This document shows positions 51,468 to 61,250 of a DNA stretch of 64,000 bases, piece by piece (within the stretch, counting starts at the first letter, position 1; each line of letters begins with the position of its first letter). The stretch is from Pseudomonas kuykendallii (lineage in GTDB: Bacteria; Pseudomonadota; Gammaproteobacteria; Pseudomonadales; Pseudomonadaceae): the NCBI RefSeq assembly GCF_900106975.1, contig NZ_FNNU01000008.1, positions 62,001 to 126,000 on the forward strand, given 5' to 3'. The translations under genes and the position numbers were made by a program. Under the pieces are notes generated by a model. That model did no database searches and was not told the DNA's origin. It saw nothing but the letters and a program-made list of their open reading frames with translations.

Positions 51468-52208
51468 TTAAAGGCGGGTGATGTTCAACACGTCGCCCGC
51501 CAGGCCGACCTGCACCGGCTGGCCCCACAAGGGCTCGCGGCGGAGGTCTTCGGCGACCTTGTAGTGGCCGGCCACGGAGACCATTTCGGCGGCCAGCTGC
51601 TGGCAGAAAATGCGTGCCTTGGGGTCGCCCTTGACCCCGGCCAGGGCGCGTCCGCGCAACGGGCCGTAGACATGGATATTGCCGTCGGCGAGAAGTTCCG
51701 CCCCCGGGCTGACCGCCGCGATGACCACCAGATCGCCGCCCTGGGCATAGATCTGCTGGCCGCCGCGGATCGGCGTGGTAATTACCCGCGTCGGCTTGGC
51801 GACCGGTTCCGCCGGTTTCTCCGGCTTCTTCACCAGCGCCGCACCGGCGGTCGGATCGAGCGGCCGTTCGCGCGCGCCCGACGGTGGCAGCACCGGCAGA
51901 TCCATGGAGTCGGCGGCGGCCACGTGCTCGAAGGTGTTGGAGCGGATCGCCAGGGTGCGCAGGCCGTGACGACGGCAGACGCTCATCAGCGCGGCGAGAT
52001 CGAGACGCCCCTCGCTGGGCGACAGCTTGTCCAGCGCGAGGACCAGCGGCGTATTGCTGAAGAAGGCCGGTGCCTGTGCGACTTTGGCCGCCAGCTGGCG
52101 GTCGAGCCGCTGCAGGTCGTTGTGCGCCAGCTCCATCACGGTGATGGCGAGCATGCTGCCCTTGAGCTGGAACACGGGTTCTTGGTCGAGTAGGTCGGTT
52201 TGGCTCAT
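51468..52208 (-). CDS. minC: Septum site-determining protein MinC
   Basis: 246 residues. The N-terminal FtsZ-antagonist domain is at about 1-105 and the C-terminal beta-helix dimerisation and MinD-binding domain at about 140-246 ([45 protein letters not shown]). A proline- and lysine-rich linker joins them. A 169-base gap lies before minD, so minDE may have an extra promoter. Confidence 0.96.
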   Translation of the reverse strand: MSQTDLLDQEPVFQLKGSMLAITVMELAHNDLQRLDRQLAAKVAQAPAFFSNTPLVLALDKLSPSEGRLDLAALMSVCRRHGLRTLAIRSNTFEHVAAADSMDLPVLPPSGARERPLDPTAGAALVKKPEKPAEPVAKPTRVITTPIRGGQQIYAQGGDLVVIAAVSPGAELLADGNIHVYGPLRGRALAGVKGDPKARIFCQQLAAEMVSVAGHYKVAEDLRREPLWGQPVQVGLAGDVLNITRL

Positions 52209-52369
52209 GGTTTGCCCGAAACGTTGAATCGCGAGGACTTATAACGGGAAACGCGCTGCCCCGCCATAGCGCGGGGCGGCCCTCGGCCCTGCGTATCCGT
52301 CGGCGCGGCTTTCGGCGCGGCCCTCATTTGTCGCTAGAATGCCGGCTTTCTTCGCTGCCCGAGACCCGC

Positions 52370-53293
52370 ATGGATCGTCCGCAATTCAGCCCCGCTTTTC
52401 TCCATCCGCGCTTCTGGTTGCTCTGGCTCGGGCTGGGGCTGCTCTGGCTTGTAGTGCAATTGCCGTACGCGGCGCTGCTCGCCCTCGGGCGCCTCGGCGG
52501 AGCAGCGATGTTGCGCCTGGCGGGGTCGCGTCGGCGCATCGCGGCGCGCAACCTGGAACTGTGTTTTCCCCATTTGTCGGAGAGTGAGCGAAAGGCGCTG
52601 CTCAAGGCCAATTTCGCCTCCATGGGCATCGCCTTCTTCGAAATGGCGATGAGCTGGTGGTGGTCGCGCGAGCGGCTCGCCCGGCTCGCCCATATAGAAG
52701 GGATCGAGCACCTGCAGCAGGCCCAGGCGCAGGGGCAGGGCGTGATCCTGATGGCGCTGCACTTCACCACGCTGGAAATCGGCGCCGCGCTGCTCGGCCA
52801 GCGCCACACCATCGACGGCATGTACCGCCAGCACAAGAACCCGGTGTTCGACTACGTGCAGCGCCGCGGTCGCGAGCGGCACAACCGCGACGCCACCGCC
52901 ATCGAGCGCGAGGACGTGCGGGCGATGCTCAAGGTCCTGCGCGCCGGGCGGGCGATCTGGTACGCGCCGGACCAGGACTATGGCGCCAAGCAGAGCCTGT
53001 TCGTGCCACTGTTCGGCATTCCCGCCGCCACCGTCACCGCCACCAGCAAGTTCGCCCGGCTCGGCCGCGCCCGCGTGGTGCCCTTCACCCAGGAACGCCT
53101 GGCCGATGGCAGTGGCTATCGGCTGACGCTGCACCCGCCGCTGGCGGACTTCCCCGGCGAGAGCGAGGAGGCCGACTGCGCGCGTATCAATGCCTGGGTC
53201 GAGCAGGCGGTCAGCCAGTTACCGCAGCAGTACCTGTGGGCGCACCGGCGTTTCAAGACGCGTCCGCCGGGGGCGCCTAAGCTCTACTCCTAA
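52370..53293 (+). CDS. Lipid A biosynthesis acyltransferase (LpxL/HtrB family)
   Basis: 307 residues from the ATG at 52370 (MDRPQFSPAFLHPRFW). There is one N-terminal membrane anchor (about 14-45). The catalytic HX4E motif is at MALHFTTLEIGAALLGQ, and other family blocks are DGMYRQHKNP and WYAPDQDYGAKQSLFVPLFG. It adds a secondary acyl chain to Kdo-lipid A on the inner membrane. The frame can be extended upstream, but 52370 fits the family N terminus. It is divergent from minC. Confidence 0.93.
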   Translation: MDRPQFSPAFLHPRFWLLWLGLGLLWLVVQLPYAALLALGRLGGAAMLRLAGSRRRIAARNLELCFPHLSESERKALLKANFASMGIAFFEMAMSWWWSRERLARLAHIEGIEHLQQAQAQGQGVILMALHFTTLEIGAALLGQRHTIDGMYRQHKNPVFDYVQRRGRERHNRDATAIEREDVRAMLKVLRAGRAIWYAPDQDYGAKQSLFVPLFGIPAATVTATSKFARLGRARVVPFTQERLADGSGYRLTLHPPLADFPGESEEADCARINAWVEQAVSQLPQQYLWAHRRFKTRPPGAPKLYS

Positions 53294-53310
53294 AGTCCCC
53301 AGGATGAGCC

Positions 53311-54510
53311 ATGAGTGAAAGCAAAGCCGCGCCGGTCACCGGTTTGATTCTTTCCGGCGGTGGCGCCCGGGCGGCCTACCAGGTCGGCGTGCTGGCGGCG
53401 ATCGCTGACCTGTTGCCGGATACCGCGCGCAATCCGTTTCCGGTGATCGTCGGCACGTCCGCCGGTGCGATCAACGCGGTCGGCCTGGCCTGCGGCGCGC
53501 TGCATTTTCCCGAGGCGATCCGCAATCTCACCCAGGTCTGGCAGAGCTTCCATAGCGCCCAGGTGTACCGCAGCGACTGGCCGGGCGTGCTGCGCCAGGC
53601 CGGACGCTTCGTCTCCAATGCGTTGTTCGGGCTCGGGGGAGCGGCGCCGGTGGCGTTGCTGGACAGCGCGCCGCTGCGTGAGCTGCTGGCCGAGCGCCTG
53701 GATTTTTCCGGGATCGCCGCGGCGGTGGCGCGCCGTCAGCTGCGCGCGGTGGCGGTTTCCGCGTTCGCCTACGAGTCGGCGCAGGCGGTGACCTTCTACC
53801 AGGGCCGGGCGGCCATCGATCCGTGGTTTCGCCATCGTCGCGTCGGCGTGCCGACGCGTCTGGCCGTCGAGCACCTGATGGCCAGCGCGGCGATTCCGCT
53901 GATCTTTCCGCCGGTGAAGATCAACCGCGAGTACTACGGCGACGGGGCGGTGCGCCAGTCGGCACCGATCAGCCCGGCGCTACACCTGGGCGCGACGCGA
54001 GTGCTGGTGGTCGGCGTCAGCGGCAAGTCGCGTGGCAGCCTGGACGACGTGCAGATCGACAGGCCGCCCGTCGCGCGCAGCCAGCGCCCGCCAAGTCTGG
54101 CGCAGATCGGCGGGCACATGCTCAACAGCACCTTCATCGACAACCTGGAAAGCGACATCGAGCTGCTCGAGCGGCTCAACTACATGGGCGCGCTGGTGCC
54201 GGACGACGTCCGCCGGCGCGGCCTCGGGCTGAAACCGGTGGAGGTTCTGGTGGTGGCGCCGAGCAAACCGCTGGACCAGATCGCCGCGCGCCACCGGCGC
54301 GAGCTGCCGGCGGCGTTGCGGCTGTTCCTGCGTGGTCCCGGCGCGACCCGGGCGAGCGGCGCGGGGGTGCTCAGCTACCTGTTGTTCGAGGCCGGCTACT
54401 GCAACGAACTGATCGAGCTGGGCTACCAGGATGCCATGGCGCAGAAGGCGGAACTGCTGCGCTTTCTCGCCCTGGAGCCGAGCGTCGAGGCCCAGGCGTC
54501 CACGCGCTGA
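53311..54510 (+). CDS. Patatin-like phospholipase
   Basis: 399 residues. The oxyanion motif is LSGGGARAAYQVGVLAA (about 11-27), the nucleophile elbow GTSAGAIN and the dyad aspartate in YGDGAVRQ. It hydrolyses acyl esters of lipids; relatives act on phospholipids. It follows the acyltransferase by 17 bases and is probably co-transcribed. There is no signal peptide. The C-terminal region (about 290-395) is family-specific. Confidence 0.92.
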   Translation: MSESKAAPVTGLILSGGGARAAYQVGVLAAIADLLPDTARNPFPVIVGTSAGAINAVGLACGALHFPEAIRNLTQVWQSFHSAQVYRSDWPGVLRQAGRFVSNALFGLGGAAPVALLDSAPLRELLAERLDFSGIAAAVARRQLRAVAVSAFAYESAQAVTFYQGRAAIDPWFRHRRVGVPTRLAVEHLMASAAIPLIFPPVKINREYYGDGAVRQSAPISPALHLGATRVLVVGVSGKSRGSLDDVQIDRPPVARSQRPPSLAQIGGHMLNSTFIDNLESDIELLERLNYMGALVPDDVRRRGLGLKPVEVLVVAPSKPLDQIAARHRRELPAALRLFLRGPGATRASGAGVLSYLLFEAGYCNELIELGYQDAMAQKAELLRFLALEPSVEAQASTR

Positions 54511-54517
54511 GCGCGTT

Positions 54518-55372
54518 TCAGGCCAGCACGCCGTTATGGAAGTCGCGTAGCGCCTGCTCGATTTCCTCGCGGCTGTTCATCACGAAGGGTCCGTACTGCA
54601 CGATCGGCTCGCCCAGCGGCCGGCCGGCGAGCAGCAGCACGCGCGCGCCCTGGGCGCTCGACAGGCGCAGTTCGCCCTGTTCGGAGAGCCGCGCCAGGCG
54701 TCCCTGGACCACTTCCGCCGGCGCGTCGCCAGCGACCCGCAGCGTGCCTTCGTAGACGTAGAGCATCGGCCGCAGGCCGTCGGCGAGGCGCAAGTTCAGC
54801 TCGGCGCCGGCCGGTATCACTAGGTCGAACAGGTGAGGCTCGCTGTGCGGACGCTGCACGATGCCGTCGAGTTGCTGCTCGCCGTCGTCGAAGCGACCGG
54901 CGATGACCTTCACCTCGACGCCGCTTGCAGTGCGCAGGCGGGGGATTTCCGCGGCATCGAAGTCGCGGTAGCCGGGCTCGCCGAGCTTGTCCTTGCCCGG
55001 CAGGTTCAGCCAGATCTGGAAGCCGCGCATGGTGCCCTGTTCCTGCTCGGGCATCTCGCTGTGGATCACGCCGCGCGCGGCGGTCATCCACTGCACGCCG
55101 CCGCTCTGCAGCAGTCCGACGTTGCCCATGTGGTCTTCATGGCGCATGCGTCCCTCGAGCATGTAGGTGATGGTCTCGAAACCGCGGTGCGGGTGCGGCG
55201 GGAAGCCGGCGATGTAGTCGTCCGGGTCGTTGGAGCCGAACTCGTCGAGCATCAGGAAGGGATCGAAGCGCTCGATACCGGCGCCGCCGATCACACGGTT
55301 CAGGCGCACGCCGGCGCCGTCGGAGGCCGGTTGGCCGATGTGCTGGGCGATCACGCTGCGAAACGACGTCAT
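54518..55372 (-). CDS. Pirin family protein
   Basis: 284 residues from the ATG at 55372 (MTSFRSVIAQHIGQP) with GGAGA five bases upstream. It is a bicupin with the N-terminal cupin metal-binding residues in FPPHPHRGFETITYMLEG and a glutamate in HSEMPEQEQG. Bacterial pirins often act as quercetinase-like dioxygenases or regulators. It converges with the patatin gene, with only seven bases between stops. Confidence 0.92.
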   Translation of the reverse strand: MTSFRSVIAQHIGQPASDGAGVRLNRVIGGAGIERFDPFLMLDEFGSNDPDDYIAGFPPHPHRGFETITYMLEGRMRHEDHMGNVGLLQSGGVQWMTAARGVIHSEMPEQEQGTMRGFQIWLNLPGKDKLGEPGYRDFDAAEIPRLRTASGVEVKVIAGRFDDGEQQLDGIVQRPHSEPHLFDLVIPAGAELNLRLADGLRPMLYVYEGTLRVAGDAPAEVVQGRLARLSEQGELRLSSAQGARVLLLAGRPLGEPIVQYGPFVMNSREEIEQALRDFHNGVLA

Positions 55373-55474
55373 GGGAATCTCCACGAAAGACAGGTGCCTA
55401 TCTTAAGCGAAGGATTCGATCCGATGGTTGCGATTATCGCGGGATAACTATCGAAGAACTAGATGTTTCAGAGG

Positions 55475-55500
55475 CCCTCCCGCGCCGCAGCGTGGGAGGG
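55475..55500. terminator. Hairpin after mlaA (weak terminator)
   Basis: CCCTCCCGCG and CGTGGGAGGG (55475-55484 with 55491-55500) form a stem of up to ten pairs including one G-U. No T-run follows on the minus strand, so termination strength is uncertain. It lies between the mlaA stop and the pirin start. Confidence 0.45.
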
Positions 55501-55508
55501 TGGTTGGA

Positions 55509-56300
55509 TCACTCGGCGATCTGCAGGTCGCGTGCGCGGGTGTAGACGTAGCGGACCTTCTCGTACTCGAACGGCGAGTTCAGCTGGCCGTAACGGAAGT
55601 TGGTGGTGTAACGCGCGTTGATCGAGCGCAGCAGGAAGATTTCCGGGTGATCCTCGGTGGCTTCGGCGACGTTGAGGAAGTTGACCTCGCTGTCGACCGC
55701 GAAATCGAACACCCGGCCACCGGCATCGCGCACGTTGGACGGGCCGAAGAACGGCAGCACCAGGTAGGGACCGTCGCCGACGCCGTAGAAGCCGAGGGTC
55801 TGGCCGAAGTCTTCGCTCTGCTTCGGCAGGCCGATGCGCGATGCCGGGTCCCACAGGCCGAACACGCCGACCGTGGTGTTGACCAGCAGCCGCCCGGTGG
55901 TTTGCAGCGAACGCTTGCCCTTGAGCTGCAGCGCGCTGTTCAACAGGTTGGGTATGTCGCCCAGGTTGCCGAAGAAATTGCTCACGCCGCTGCGCACGAA
56001 GCGCGGCGTGACGTACATGTAGCCGCGCACGACGGGCAGCAGCACCCATTCGTCGAGGCGGTAGTTGAAGTGGTACATGTGCCGGTTGAAGCGCTCCCAC
56101 GGATCGTAGATTTCCAGCGCTTCGAGGGTCGCGCGCTCGAATTCGGTCTGATCCAGGCCGGGGTTGAACTTCAGGCTGTCCAGCGGACGGGTGAAGCCGT
56201 CGGGGTCGGTGTCCGCCTGGGCGGCCATCGGCAGCAGCAGGCTGAGGGCGAGCAGCAGCGGTTTGGCGAGGCGAGCGAGTTGCACGTATGGGGTCGTCAT
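55509..56300 (-). CDS. mlaA: Outer membrane lipid asymmetry lipoprotein-type MlaA (VacJ)
   Basis: 263 residues from the ATG at 56300 (MTTPYVQLARLAKPLL) with an N-terminal signal sequence (to about 29, MAAQA). There is no lipobox cysteine, unlike E. coli MlaA. The body is clearly MlaA/VacJ: DPWERFNRHMYHFNYRLDEW, GVSNFFGNLGDIPNLLNSALQ, TVGVFGLWDPAS and FGQTLGFYGVGDGPYLVLPFFGPS. It removes misplaced phospholipid from the outer leaflet with the Mla transporter. The next gene upstream on the strand is the hydrolase at 56350. Confidence 0.92.
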   Translation of the reverse strand: MTTPYVQLARLAKPLLLALSLLLPMAAQADTDPDGFTRPLDSLKFNPGLDQTEFERATLEALEIYDPWERFNRHMYHFNYRLDEWVLLPVVRGYMYVTPRFVRSGVSNFFGNLGDIPNLLNSALQLKGKRSLQTTGRLLVNTTVGVFGLWDPASRIGLPKQSEDFGQTLGFYGVGDGPYLVLPFFGPSNVRDAGGRVFDFAVDSEVNFLNVAEATEDHPEIFLLRSINARYTTNFRYGQLNSPFEYEKVRYVYTRARDLQIAE

Positions 56301-56349
56301 AATGCGATCGTTCCCTGAATGGGCCGGCGCCTGGGCGCGAAGGTGAGCG

Positions 56350-57645
56350 TCAGCCACGGAAGAAGTCCAGCATGGCCTGGGTGTTGACCTTGTAGTTGAG
56401 GTTGCCGAGGTGGCCGCCGTACGGGTAGACGGTCAGCCGCTCGCCGAAGGTGCGGCGCAGGAAGCCAAGGTCGCCGGGACCGAGAATCACGTCGTCGGCG
56501 TTATGTAGCACGGCGATCTTCGGGCTGTTGCGCAGGTAGTCCTCGAGCCCGTAGAGGCTCACCGCATCGACCAGTTGGGTGAAGCTGCCGCCGTTGTGCC
56601 GGGCGCGCCACATCGGGATCAGCTGGTTGGTCATGTAGCAGTCGAAATCGCACTGCAAGGCGCGCTTGAAGAACGGCGTCAGGCTGGTGCCCTCGGTGAT
56701 CGGGTAATTCGGCGGAATGATCAGCCCGCGCCGGTTGATCAGGTCCGAGGTGAAGGCGATGTCGGCCGAGGCGAAGCGGAACACGGTGCCGATCAGCATC
56801 GCCATCTGTTCGTTGGTCAGGCGCTGCCTGGACTGCTGGAAGTCGTAGAGCATCGCCTCGCTGAGGTCGATGTAGCCCTTCTGCTGGAAGTACAGCGAGA
56901 GCTTGCGCAGCATCAGTTCGTAGAAGGTGGTGCTGTCGGTGACGCCTTTCACCTCGGTCTGCACCAGGCGGTCGAGGTTGCTCACCGAGGTGTTCAGGTT
57001 GACCGGCGGGTTGATCAGCAGCACGCGCTTGAAGTTGAAGCTGCGCCGGGTTTCATCGAGATGGCTGACGAACGCCGCCTGCAGGCCGCCGAGGCTGTAG
57101 CCGGTGAGGTAGTACTCGGTCACCGGCAGGTCGGGATGCTGCGCGCGCACCGCCTGCATGACCCGGTAGAGGTCGTCGGCATCGTCGGCGGAAATACCCG
57201 GCGTGGCGTAGCGCGAGGCGGAGGCCATGAAGTCGTAGCTGGTGGGCGAGGACAGCTGCACGACGTGGTAGCCGGCCTGATAATAGAGCTTCTTCAGGAA
57301 GTCCATGGTGCTGTTGGCGTAGTTCGAGCCCGTGCCGGCGATGATGAACATCAGTGGCGCCGGCTTGCTCTGCTGGGCGAGCCGGTAGTGCATCTTGGTC
57401 ACCGGCCAGAAGTTCTCCGGCAGCTCGAACTCGCGCTCCGGCCGCAGCAGCAGGGCGTAGTCGGCCTGGTCGATGTCGGTGTCGAAGGGCAGGGCGGGAC
57501 GCAGCGCCGTGGGCGTAGTGGCGATGGTCGCCTCGAACGGGTTGTGCAGCGGGAAGCCGTAGGTGGCCGGATCGACATCCGCGGCCCACAGCGGCGCACT
57601 CAGTAAGCTGCCAAACAATGCGGCTAAGCGAAGAATACGTGGCAT
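56350..57645 (-). CDS. Secreted alpha/beta hydrolase
   Basis: 431 residues with a signal peptide (about 1-21, LSAPLWAA). The alpha/beta-hydrolase triad is suggested by the elbow GYSLGG (nucleophile Ser), an Asp in LHNADDVILG and a His in YGGHLGNLNY. It is likely periplasmic. A serine hydrolase acting on lipids or esters fits its position next to mlaA, but no substrate is known. It matches the conserved gene upstream of vacJ in P. aeruginosa as I recall it. Confidence 0.87.
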   Translation of the reverse strand: MPRILRLAALFGSLLSAPLWAADVDPATYGFPLHNPFEATIATTPTALRPALPFDTDIDQADYALLLRPEREFELPENFWPVTKMHYRLAQQSKPAPLMFIIAGTGSNYANSTMDFLKKLYYQAGYHVVQLSSPTSYDFMASASRYATPGISADDADDLYRVMQAVRAQHPDLPVTEYYLTGYSLGGLQAAFVSHLDETRRSFNFKRVLLINPPVNLNTSVSNLDRLVQTEVKGVTDSTTFYELMLRKLSLYFQQKGYIDLSEAMLYDFQQSRQRLTNEQMAMLIGTVFRFASADIAFTSDLINRRGLIIPPNYPITEGTSLTPFFKRALQCDFDCYMTNQLIPMWRARHNGGSFTQLVDAVSLYGLEDYLRNSPKIAVLHNADDVILGPGDLGFLRRTFGERLTVYPYGGHLGNLNYKVNTQAMLDFFRG

Positions 57646-57968
57646 GGAAGTTCCCTTTCGGAAAGAAGGCGTTCTGAGTAATCCGCAGGCTATGACAACC
57701 GCGGGACCAGCAAAGTGCCAGCAGTTCGGGAGGTGTCGTTCACGACCGCTACAGGGGCGCGAAAAACGCCCGCTGCGGCAGCAGGGCCCCGACCATCGTC
57801 CGCGTCCGGCACCTGACCGGATCGGTTTCCCGCCGCTATGCGGCTCACGAGGAAAGCTGAACCCATTCTACCCGCGACGCCGCCGGTAATAATTGCACCG
57901 GTGTGTGCGGTTTGCAGGGGCATGGCTGGCGGCTATTCTGTGCGCCTTTCTCGCCGGAGTCGCCCTTC
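57646..57968. other. Intergenic region, no gene seen
   Basis: This 323-base gap separates the divergent hydrolase and small membrane-protein genes and presumably holds both promoters. A GC-rich inverted segment (GGGGCGCG...CGCCC, about 57755-57770) is present. Open frames exist on both strands but have no ribosome-binding site or recognisable protein features. Confidence 0.5.
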
Positions 57969-58343
57969 ATGCGCCGCAAGCCCGTGATCCTGCTGTTGAT
58001 CTGCCTGTCGTTGTGGCTGGCCGCCTGTCTCGCCCTGCGCTACGGCTTCATGCAGGACAGCCGCTGGGTCGGTGCCTGCGCCGACGATCCGCTGCGCTGG
58101 GAGTGCCAGGTCCGTTCGGTGCTTGGGTTGACCATCCATTTCCGCATCCTGGCCTGGGCGGCGCTGATCACCGCCGTGCTCGGTTTTCTCCTGCCGGGGG
58201 TCGCCGGCCGCCGGGTCGCCCTGCTCGGCATGCTCTTCGCGCTGCCGGCGCTGATCCTTTATACCGCCAGCCTGGCGGTATTCGCCGTGGTGCTGTCGGC
58301 GCTGCGCCTGGTGCGCGCGCCACGGCAGATTGCGGCGCGCTGA
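57969..58343 (+). CDS. Small inner-membrane protein
   Basis: 124 residues from the ATG at 57969 (MRRKPVILLLICLSLWL). Three hydrophobic segments at about 5-24, 55-78 and 85-112. A pair of cysteines (GACADDPLRWECQ) lies in the loop after the first segment, which may face the periplasm. No family is recognised. It is followed by the convergent GH17 gene nine bases away. Confidence 0.78.
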   Translation: MRRKPVILLLICLSLWLAACLALRYGFMQDSRWVGACADDPLRWECQVRSVLGLTIHFRILAWAALITAVLGFLLPGVAGRRVALLGMLFALPALILYTASLAVFAVVLSALRLVRAPRQIAAR

Positions 58344-58352
58344 ACCCGCTGC

Positions 58353-59906
58353 TCAGCCCGCGATCGCCCTCGGCGGCTGGCGCAGGCAGCGGCACAGGGC
58401 AAGGGTCAGCAGCAGGCTGACGACAGCCCAGCCGATCGCCTGCTGGTTGCCCAGGGTTTCCTCGACCAGCTGCGGAACGATGCCCAGCCCGACGAACGCC
58501 GCCAGCAGCGTCAGCTCGCGGCGCGGGCCGGCGACCGGGCGGCACAGGTAGACCACCGCCGGCAGCAACAGCGCGGCGCTGGGAAAGCTGCGATAGCGCG
58601 CGTCGAAGACCAGCGCCAGCATCATCACCGCACCGGCGAAGCCCGCCGCCGCGATCCACCAGCCACCGCGCGCTTCCAGCCAGGCGAACGCTCGCCCGCG
58701 GCGCCCCAGGGCGAGCATGGCGTGAGCCAGCACCAGCAGGTTGAGCACCACCAGCGCCGCGGCCCACAGCCATTCGCCGACGAAACGGCTGGTGACCCAG
58801 GCCAGTTCGCACCACAGCGCGATACTGCCGGCGCCGAGCCCGGCCAGCAGAGGCAGCAGCAACGCCGAACGGGTGGATGACGGGCGCCCGCCCACGAGCA
58901 GTCCGGCGGCGAAGATCGCCAGCGAGAAGCCCAGCCAGATCGGCCAGTTCGGCAGGTTGGATACCGGGCCGGCGAGCACTGCCTTCTCCTGGCGGTCGGC
59001 GTCGAACAGGCCCCAGTAACCGCCCACCGCGCCTTCGCTGGCGCGCTTCCAGGGCTGGTCGAAGGCCTCGATCAGGTTGTAGCGCCAGCCGTGCTGCTCG
59101 GCCATGGCGACGAACCCGCGGATGAACTTGGCCTGGTTGACCAGGCTCGGTACGGCGGTTTCGCGCTGGCGGCCCTCGCTGGGCCAGCCGGTTTCACCGA
59201 TGAGGATGTCCTTGGGGGCGAACTTCCTGCCGAATTCCTCGCGAATCTGCGCGACGTGGCCGAGCGCATCGTCGATGCCCGCCGGCTCGTCTTCCCAGTA
59301 CGGCAGCAGGTGGATGGTGAGGAAGTCCACGGCCGGCGCGACTTCCGGGTGCTGCAGCCAGAATTCCCAGACGTCGGCGTAGGTCACCGGCTGGCTGACC
59401 TGGGCCTTGACCTGGCCGATCAGCTGCGCCAAGCGCGCGCCGGTGACTTCCTTGCGCAGCAGCGTCTCGTTGCCGACGATCACCGCCGTGACCACGTCGG
59501 GATTGGCCTTCGCCGCGGCGATCAGCGCGTCGACTTCCTTCTGCGTATCCACCGGGTTGCCGTTGACCCAGGCGCCGAGCATCAGCTTGAGCCCGTGTTT
59601 GCGCGCCAGGGCCGGGATTTCCTCGAGGCCGGTCATCGAGTAGGTGCGCACGCACTCGAAGCGCTTGGCGAGCAGCGCGAGGTCCGCGTCCATGCGCTCG
59701 GGGCGCAGGATGAAGGGCTGGTCGAAGGGCGACTGGTCCTTGTCGAACGGGCTATAGGAGGCGCATTGCAGCTTGTGCGAGGGCGTGGCCGCGTCGGGCA
59801 GCAGCACCGGCTGGCCGATGGCATACCAGAGGCCGAAAAGGGCAAAGACGGCGAGCAGGCTGGCGAACAGGTAGGGAAGAGCGGGGAAGGAGATTTTTTC
59901 CGGCAT
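58353..59906 (-). CDS. GH17-type glucan-active membrane protein
   Basis: 517 residues from the ATG at 59906 (MPEKISFPALPYLFA). One N-terminal membrane anchor is followed by a GH17 beta-1,3-glucanase/transglucosylase domain (about 50-310) with acid/base Glu in IVGNETLL and nucleophile Glu in ILIGETGWPS. About six C-terminal transmembrane helices follow (about 330-515). The NdvB glucosyltransferases of Pseudomonas combine GH17 with a GT2 domain; here the GT2 part is absent. It may remodel periplasmic or surface beta-glucans. An upstream in-frame start is not supported. Confidence 0.85.
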   Translation of the reverse strand: MPEKISFPALPYLFASLLAVFALFGLWYAIGQPVLLPDAATPSHKLQCASYSPFDKDQSPFDQPFILRPERMDADLALLAKRFECVRTYSMTGLEEIPALARKHGLKLMLGAWVNGNPVDTQKEVDALIAAAKANPDVVTAVIVGNETLLRKEVTGARLAQLIGQVKAQVSQPVTYADVWEFWLQHPEVAPAVDFLTIHLLPYWEDEPAGIDDALGHVAQIREEFGRKFAPKDILIGETGWPSEGRQRETAVPSLVNQAKFIRGFVAMAEQHGWRYNLIEAFDQPWKRASEGAVGGYWGLFDADRQEKAVLAGPVSNLPNWPIWLGFSLAIFAAGLLVGGRPSSTRSALLLPLLAGLGAGSIALWCELAWVTSRFVGEWLWAAALVVLNLLVLAHAMLALGRRGRAFAWLEARGGWWIAAAGFAGAVMMLALVFDARYRSFPSAALLLPAVVYLCRPVAGPRRELTLLAAFVGLGIVPQLVEETLGNQQAIGWAVVSLLLTLALCRCLRQPPRAIAG

Positions 59907-60110
59907 GATCGGCTGCGCCTGGGAACAAGTCGCGCATCTTACCCGCAATCCGGTGACCGATCAGCCCGGGCGGAGCGTTGCAAAATGCTTCACGCCAGGC
60001 GGTTTGATGGGCTTTCCGTCGGTGCGGGCCGATGGGCGGTGCGCGGGCGTCATCCGGCTGTCATCTGCCTTTCGTAGCGTCGCGCAAAACCACAGAAGAA
60101 GAGAATCCGC

Positions 60111-60197
60111 ATGGACGATTACCAGGAAGAACTGCTCGAACGTCGCGCCGCCGAAGACGCCATGCTGGACACCAGCGAAGACGCCAGTGAGATGTGA
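60111..60197 (+). CDS. Small acidic 28-residue protein
   Basis: A short frame from ATG 60111 to TGA 60197, beginning MDDYQEELLERRAAED. It is preceded by AGAAGAAGAG about seven bases upstream, a good ribosome-binding sequence. The peptide is strongly acidic with no membrane segment and looks helical. It ends next to the stop of the convergent AraC gene. It is too short for family assignment, but the start signal and composition support a real small gene. Confidence 0.55.
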   Translation: MDDYQEELLERRAAEDAMLDTSEDASEM

Positions 60198-61231
60198 TCA
60201 GCCGACCTGGCGCTGGGCGCGGCGGAATTCGCCGGGCGTTTGCCCGCTCCAGCGCTTGAACGCGCGCTGGAAGGCTTCCGCCGAGGCGAAGCCGAGCAGG
60301 TAGGCGATCTCGCCGAAGGCCAGTTCGGTGTCGCGGATGTAGGCCATCGCCAGGTCGCGGCGGGTGTCGTTGAGGATGGCGCGGAACTGCGTGCCTTCCT
60401 CGGCGAGCTTGCGCCGCAGGGTCCAGGTCGGCAGTTGCAGGCGTGCCGCGACTTCCTCCAGGTCGGGCTCGCGGCCATTGAGCAACGGGCCGATCAGCCG
60501 GCCGATGCGCTCGCTGAGGCTGCGCGTGCGGGTCTGCTGTTCCAGTTCCGCTTCGCAGATTTCCAGCAGATGACGCCAGGTGCTCGGGCAGTGCTCGGGG
60601 TTGCGTAGCGCCAGGGTGTCGCGGCCGAGGCGCAACTGGTTGAATTCGCTGGAGAACTGCGCCGGGCTGCCGAACAGGCCGGCGTAGCGTTCCAGATACT
60701 CCGGCGGCGGGAATTCGATCTCGACGCGCTCGGCCACCAGGTGGCGGCCGACCAGCGCGCCCAGCTGGCTCAGCCAGCCGGCCAGCACCGAGTCGACGAC
60801 GAAGCGGTTGTAGGCGTTGTACGGGCTGATCGAATAGAAGCGCAGCCAGGCCCCGCGGGTGTCCTCGTGGAAACTCGACTGGCCGCGGTAGTTGCTGGCA
60901 TAGAGCGGCTCGTAGCGGATCAGCGCACGCGCCGCTTCGCGCACCGTCGGCGCCTGCGCGGCGCTGACGCCTGCCAGGCCGAGCTGTGGCAGCCGGCTCA
61001 GGCGACCCATGTCCAGGCCCAGGCCGGCTTCTCCGCTGAGGCCGATGGCGGCATGGCCCAGGCGCATGAACCGCGGGATGGACAGGCGCGCACGCGGTTC
61101 GGCGAGGCGCGCGGCATCCAGGCCGTAGCTTTCCAGCAATGCGCCGGCATCCTGGCCGCGTTCCTCCAGCGCGGCTGCCAGCCCGTGAACGAAACCGACC
61201 GAAAGGTCGCCCAGGCGCACGCGGCGGGCTT

Positions 61232-61250
<19 letters not shown>
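60198..61250 (-). CDS. AraC-family regulator with arabinose-binding-like domain
   Basis: 350 residues from GTG 61250; a second GTG at 61220 is possible. The N-terminal ligand-binding domain (about 10-200; SVGFVHGLAAALEERGQDAGALLESYGLD) is the Arabinose_bd type of OruR/ArgR-like regulators. The C-terminal AraC double helix-turn-helix (about 250-345) has LEEVAARLQLPTWTLRRKLAEEGTQFRAILNDTRRDLA and IAYLLGFASAEAFQRAFKRWSGQTPGEFR. It overlaps the stop of the upstream nitrilase-like gene by about 19 bases. The order with that gene and fadH fits PA3094-PA3093-PA3092 as I recall it. Confidence 0.9.

Noticed and set aside
57690-57923. Possible small gene in the 57.6-58.0 kb gap
   Set aside because: No ribosome-binding site, no recognisable domain, and it starts inside the region of the next gene's upstream sequence.
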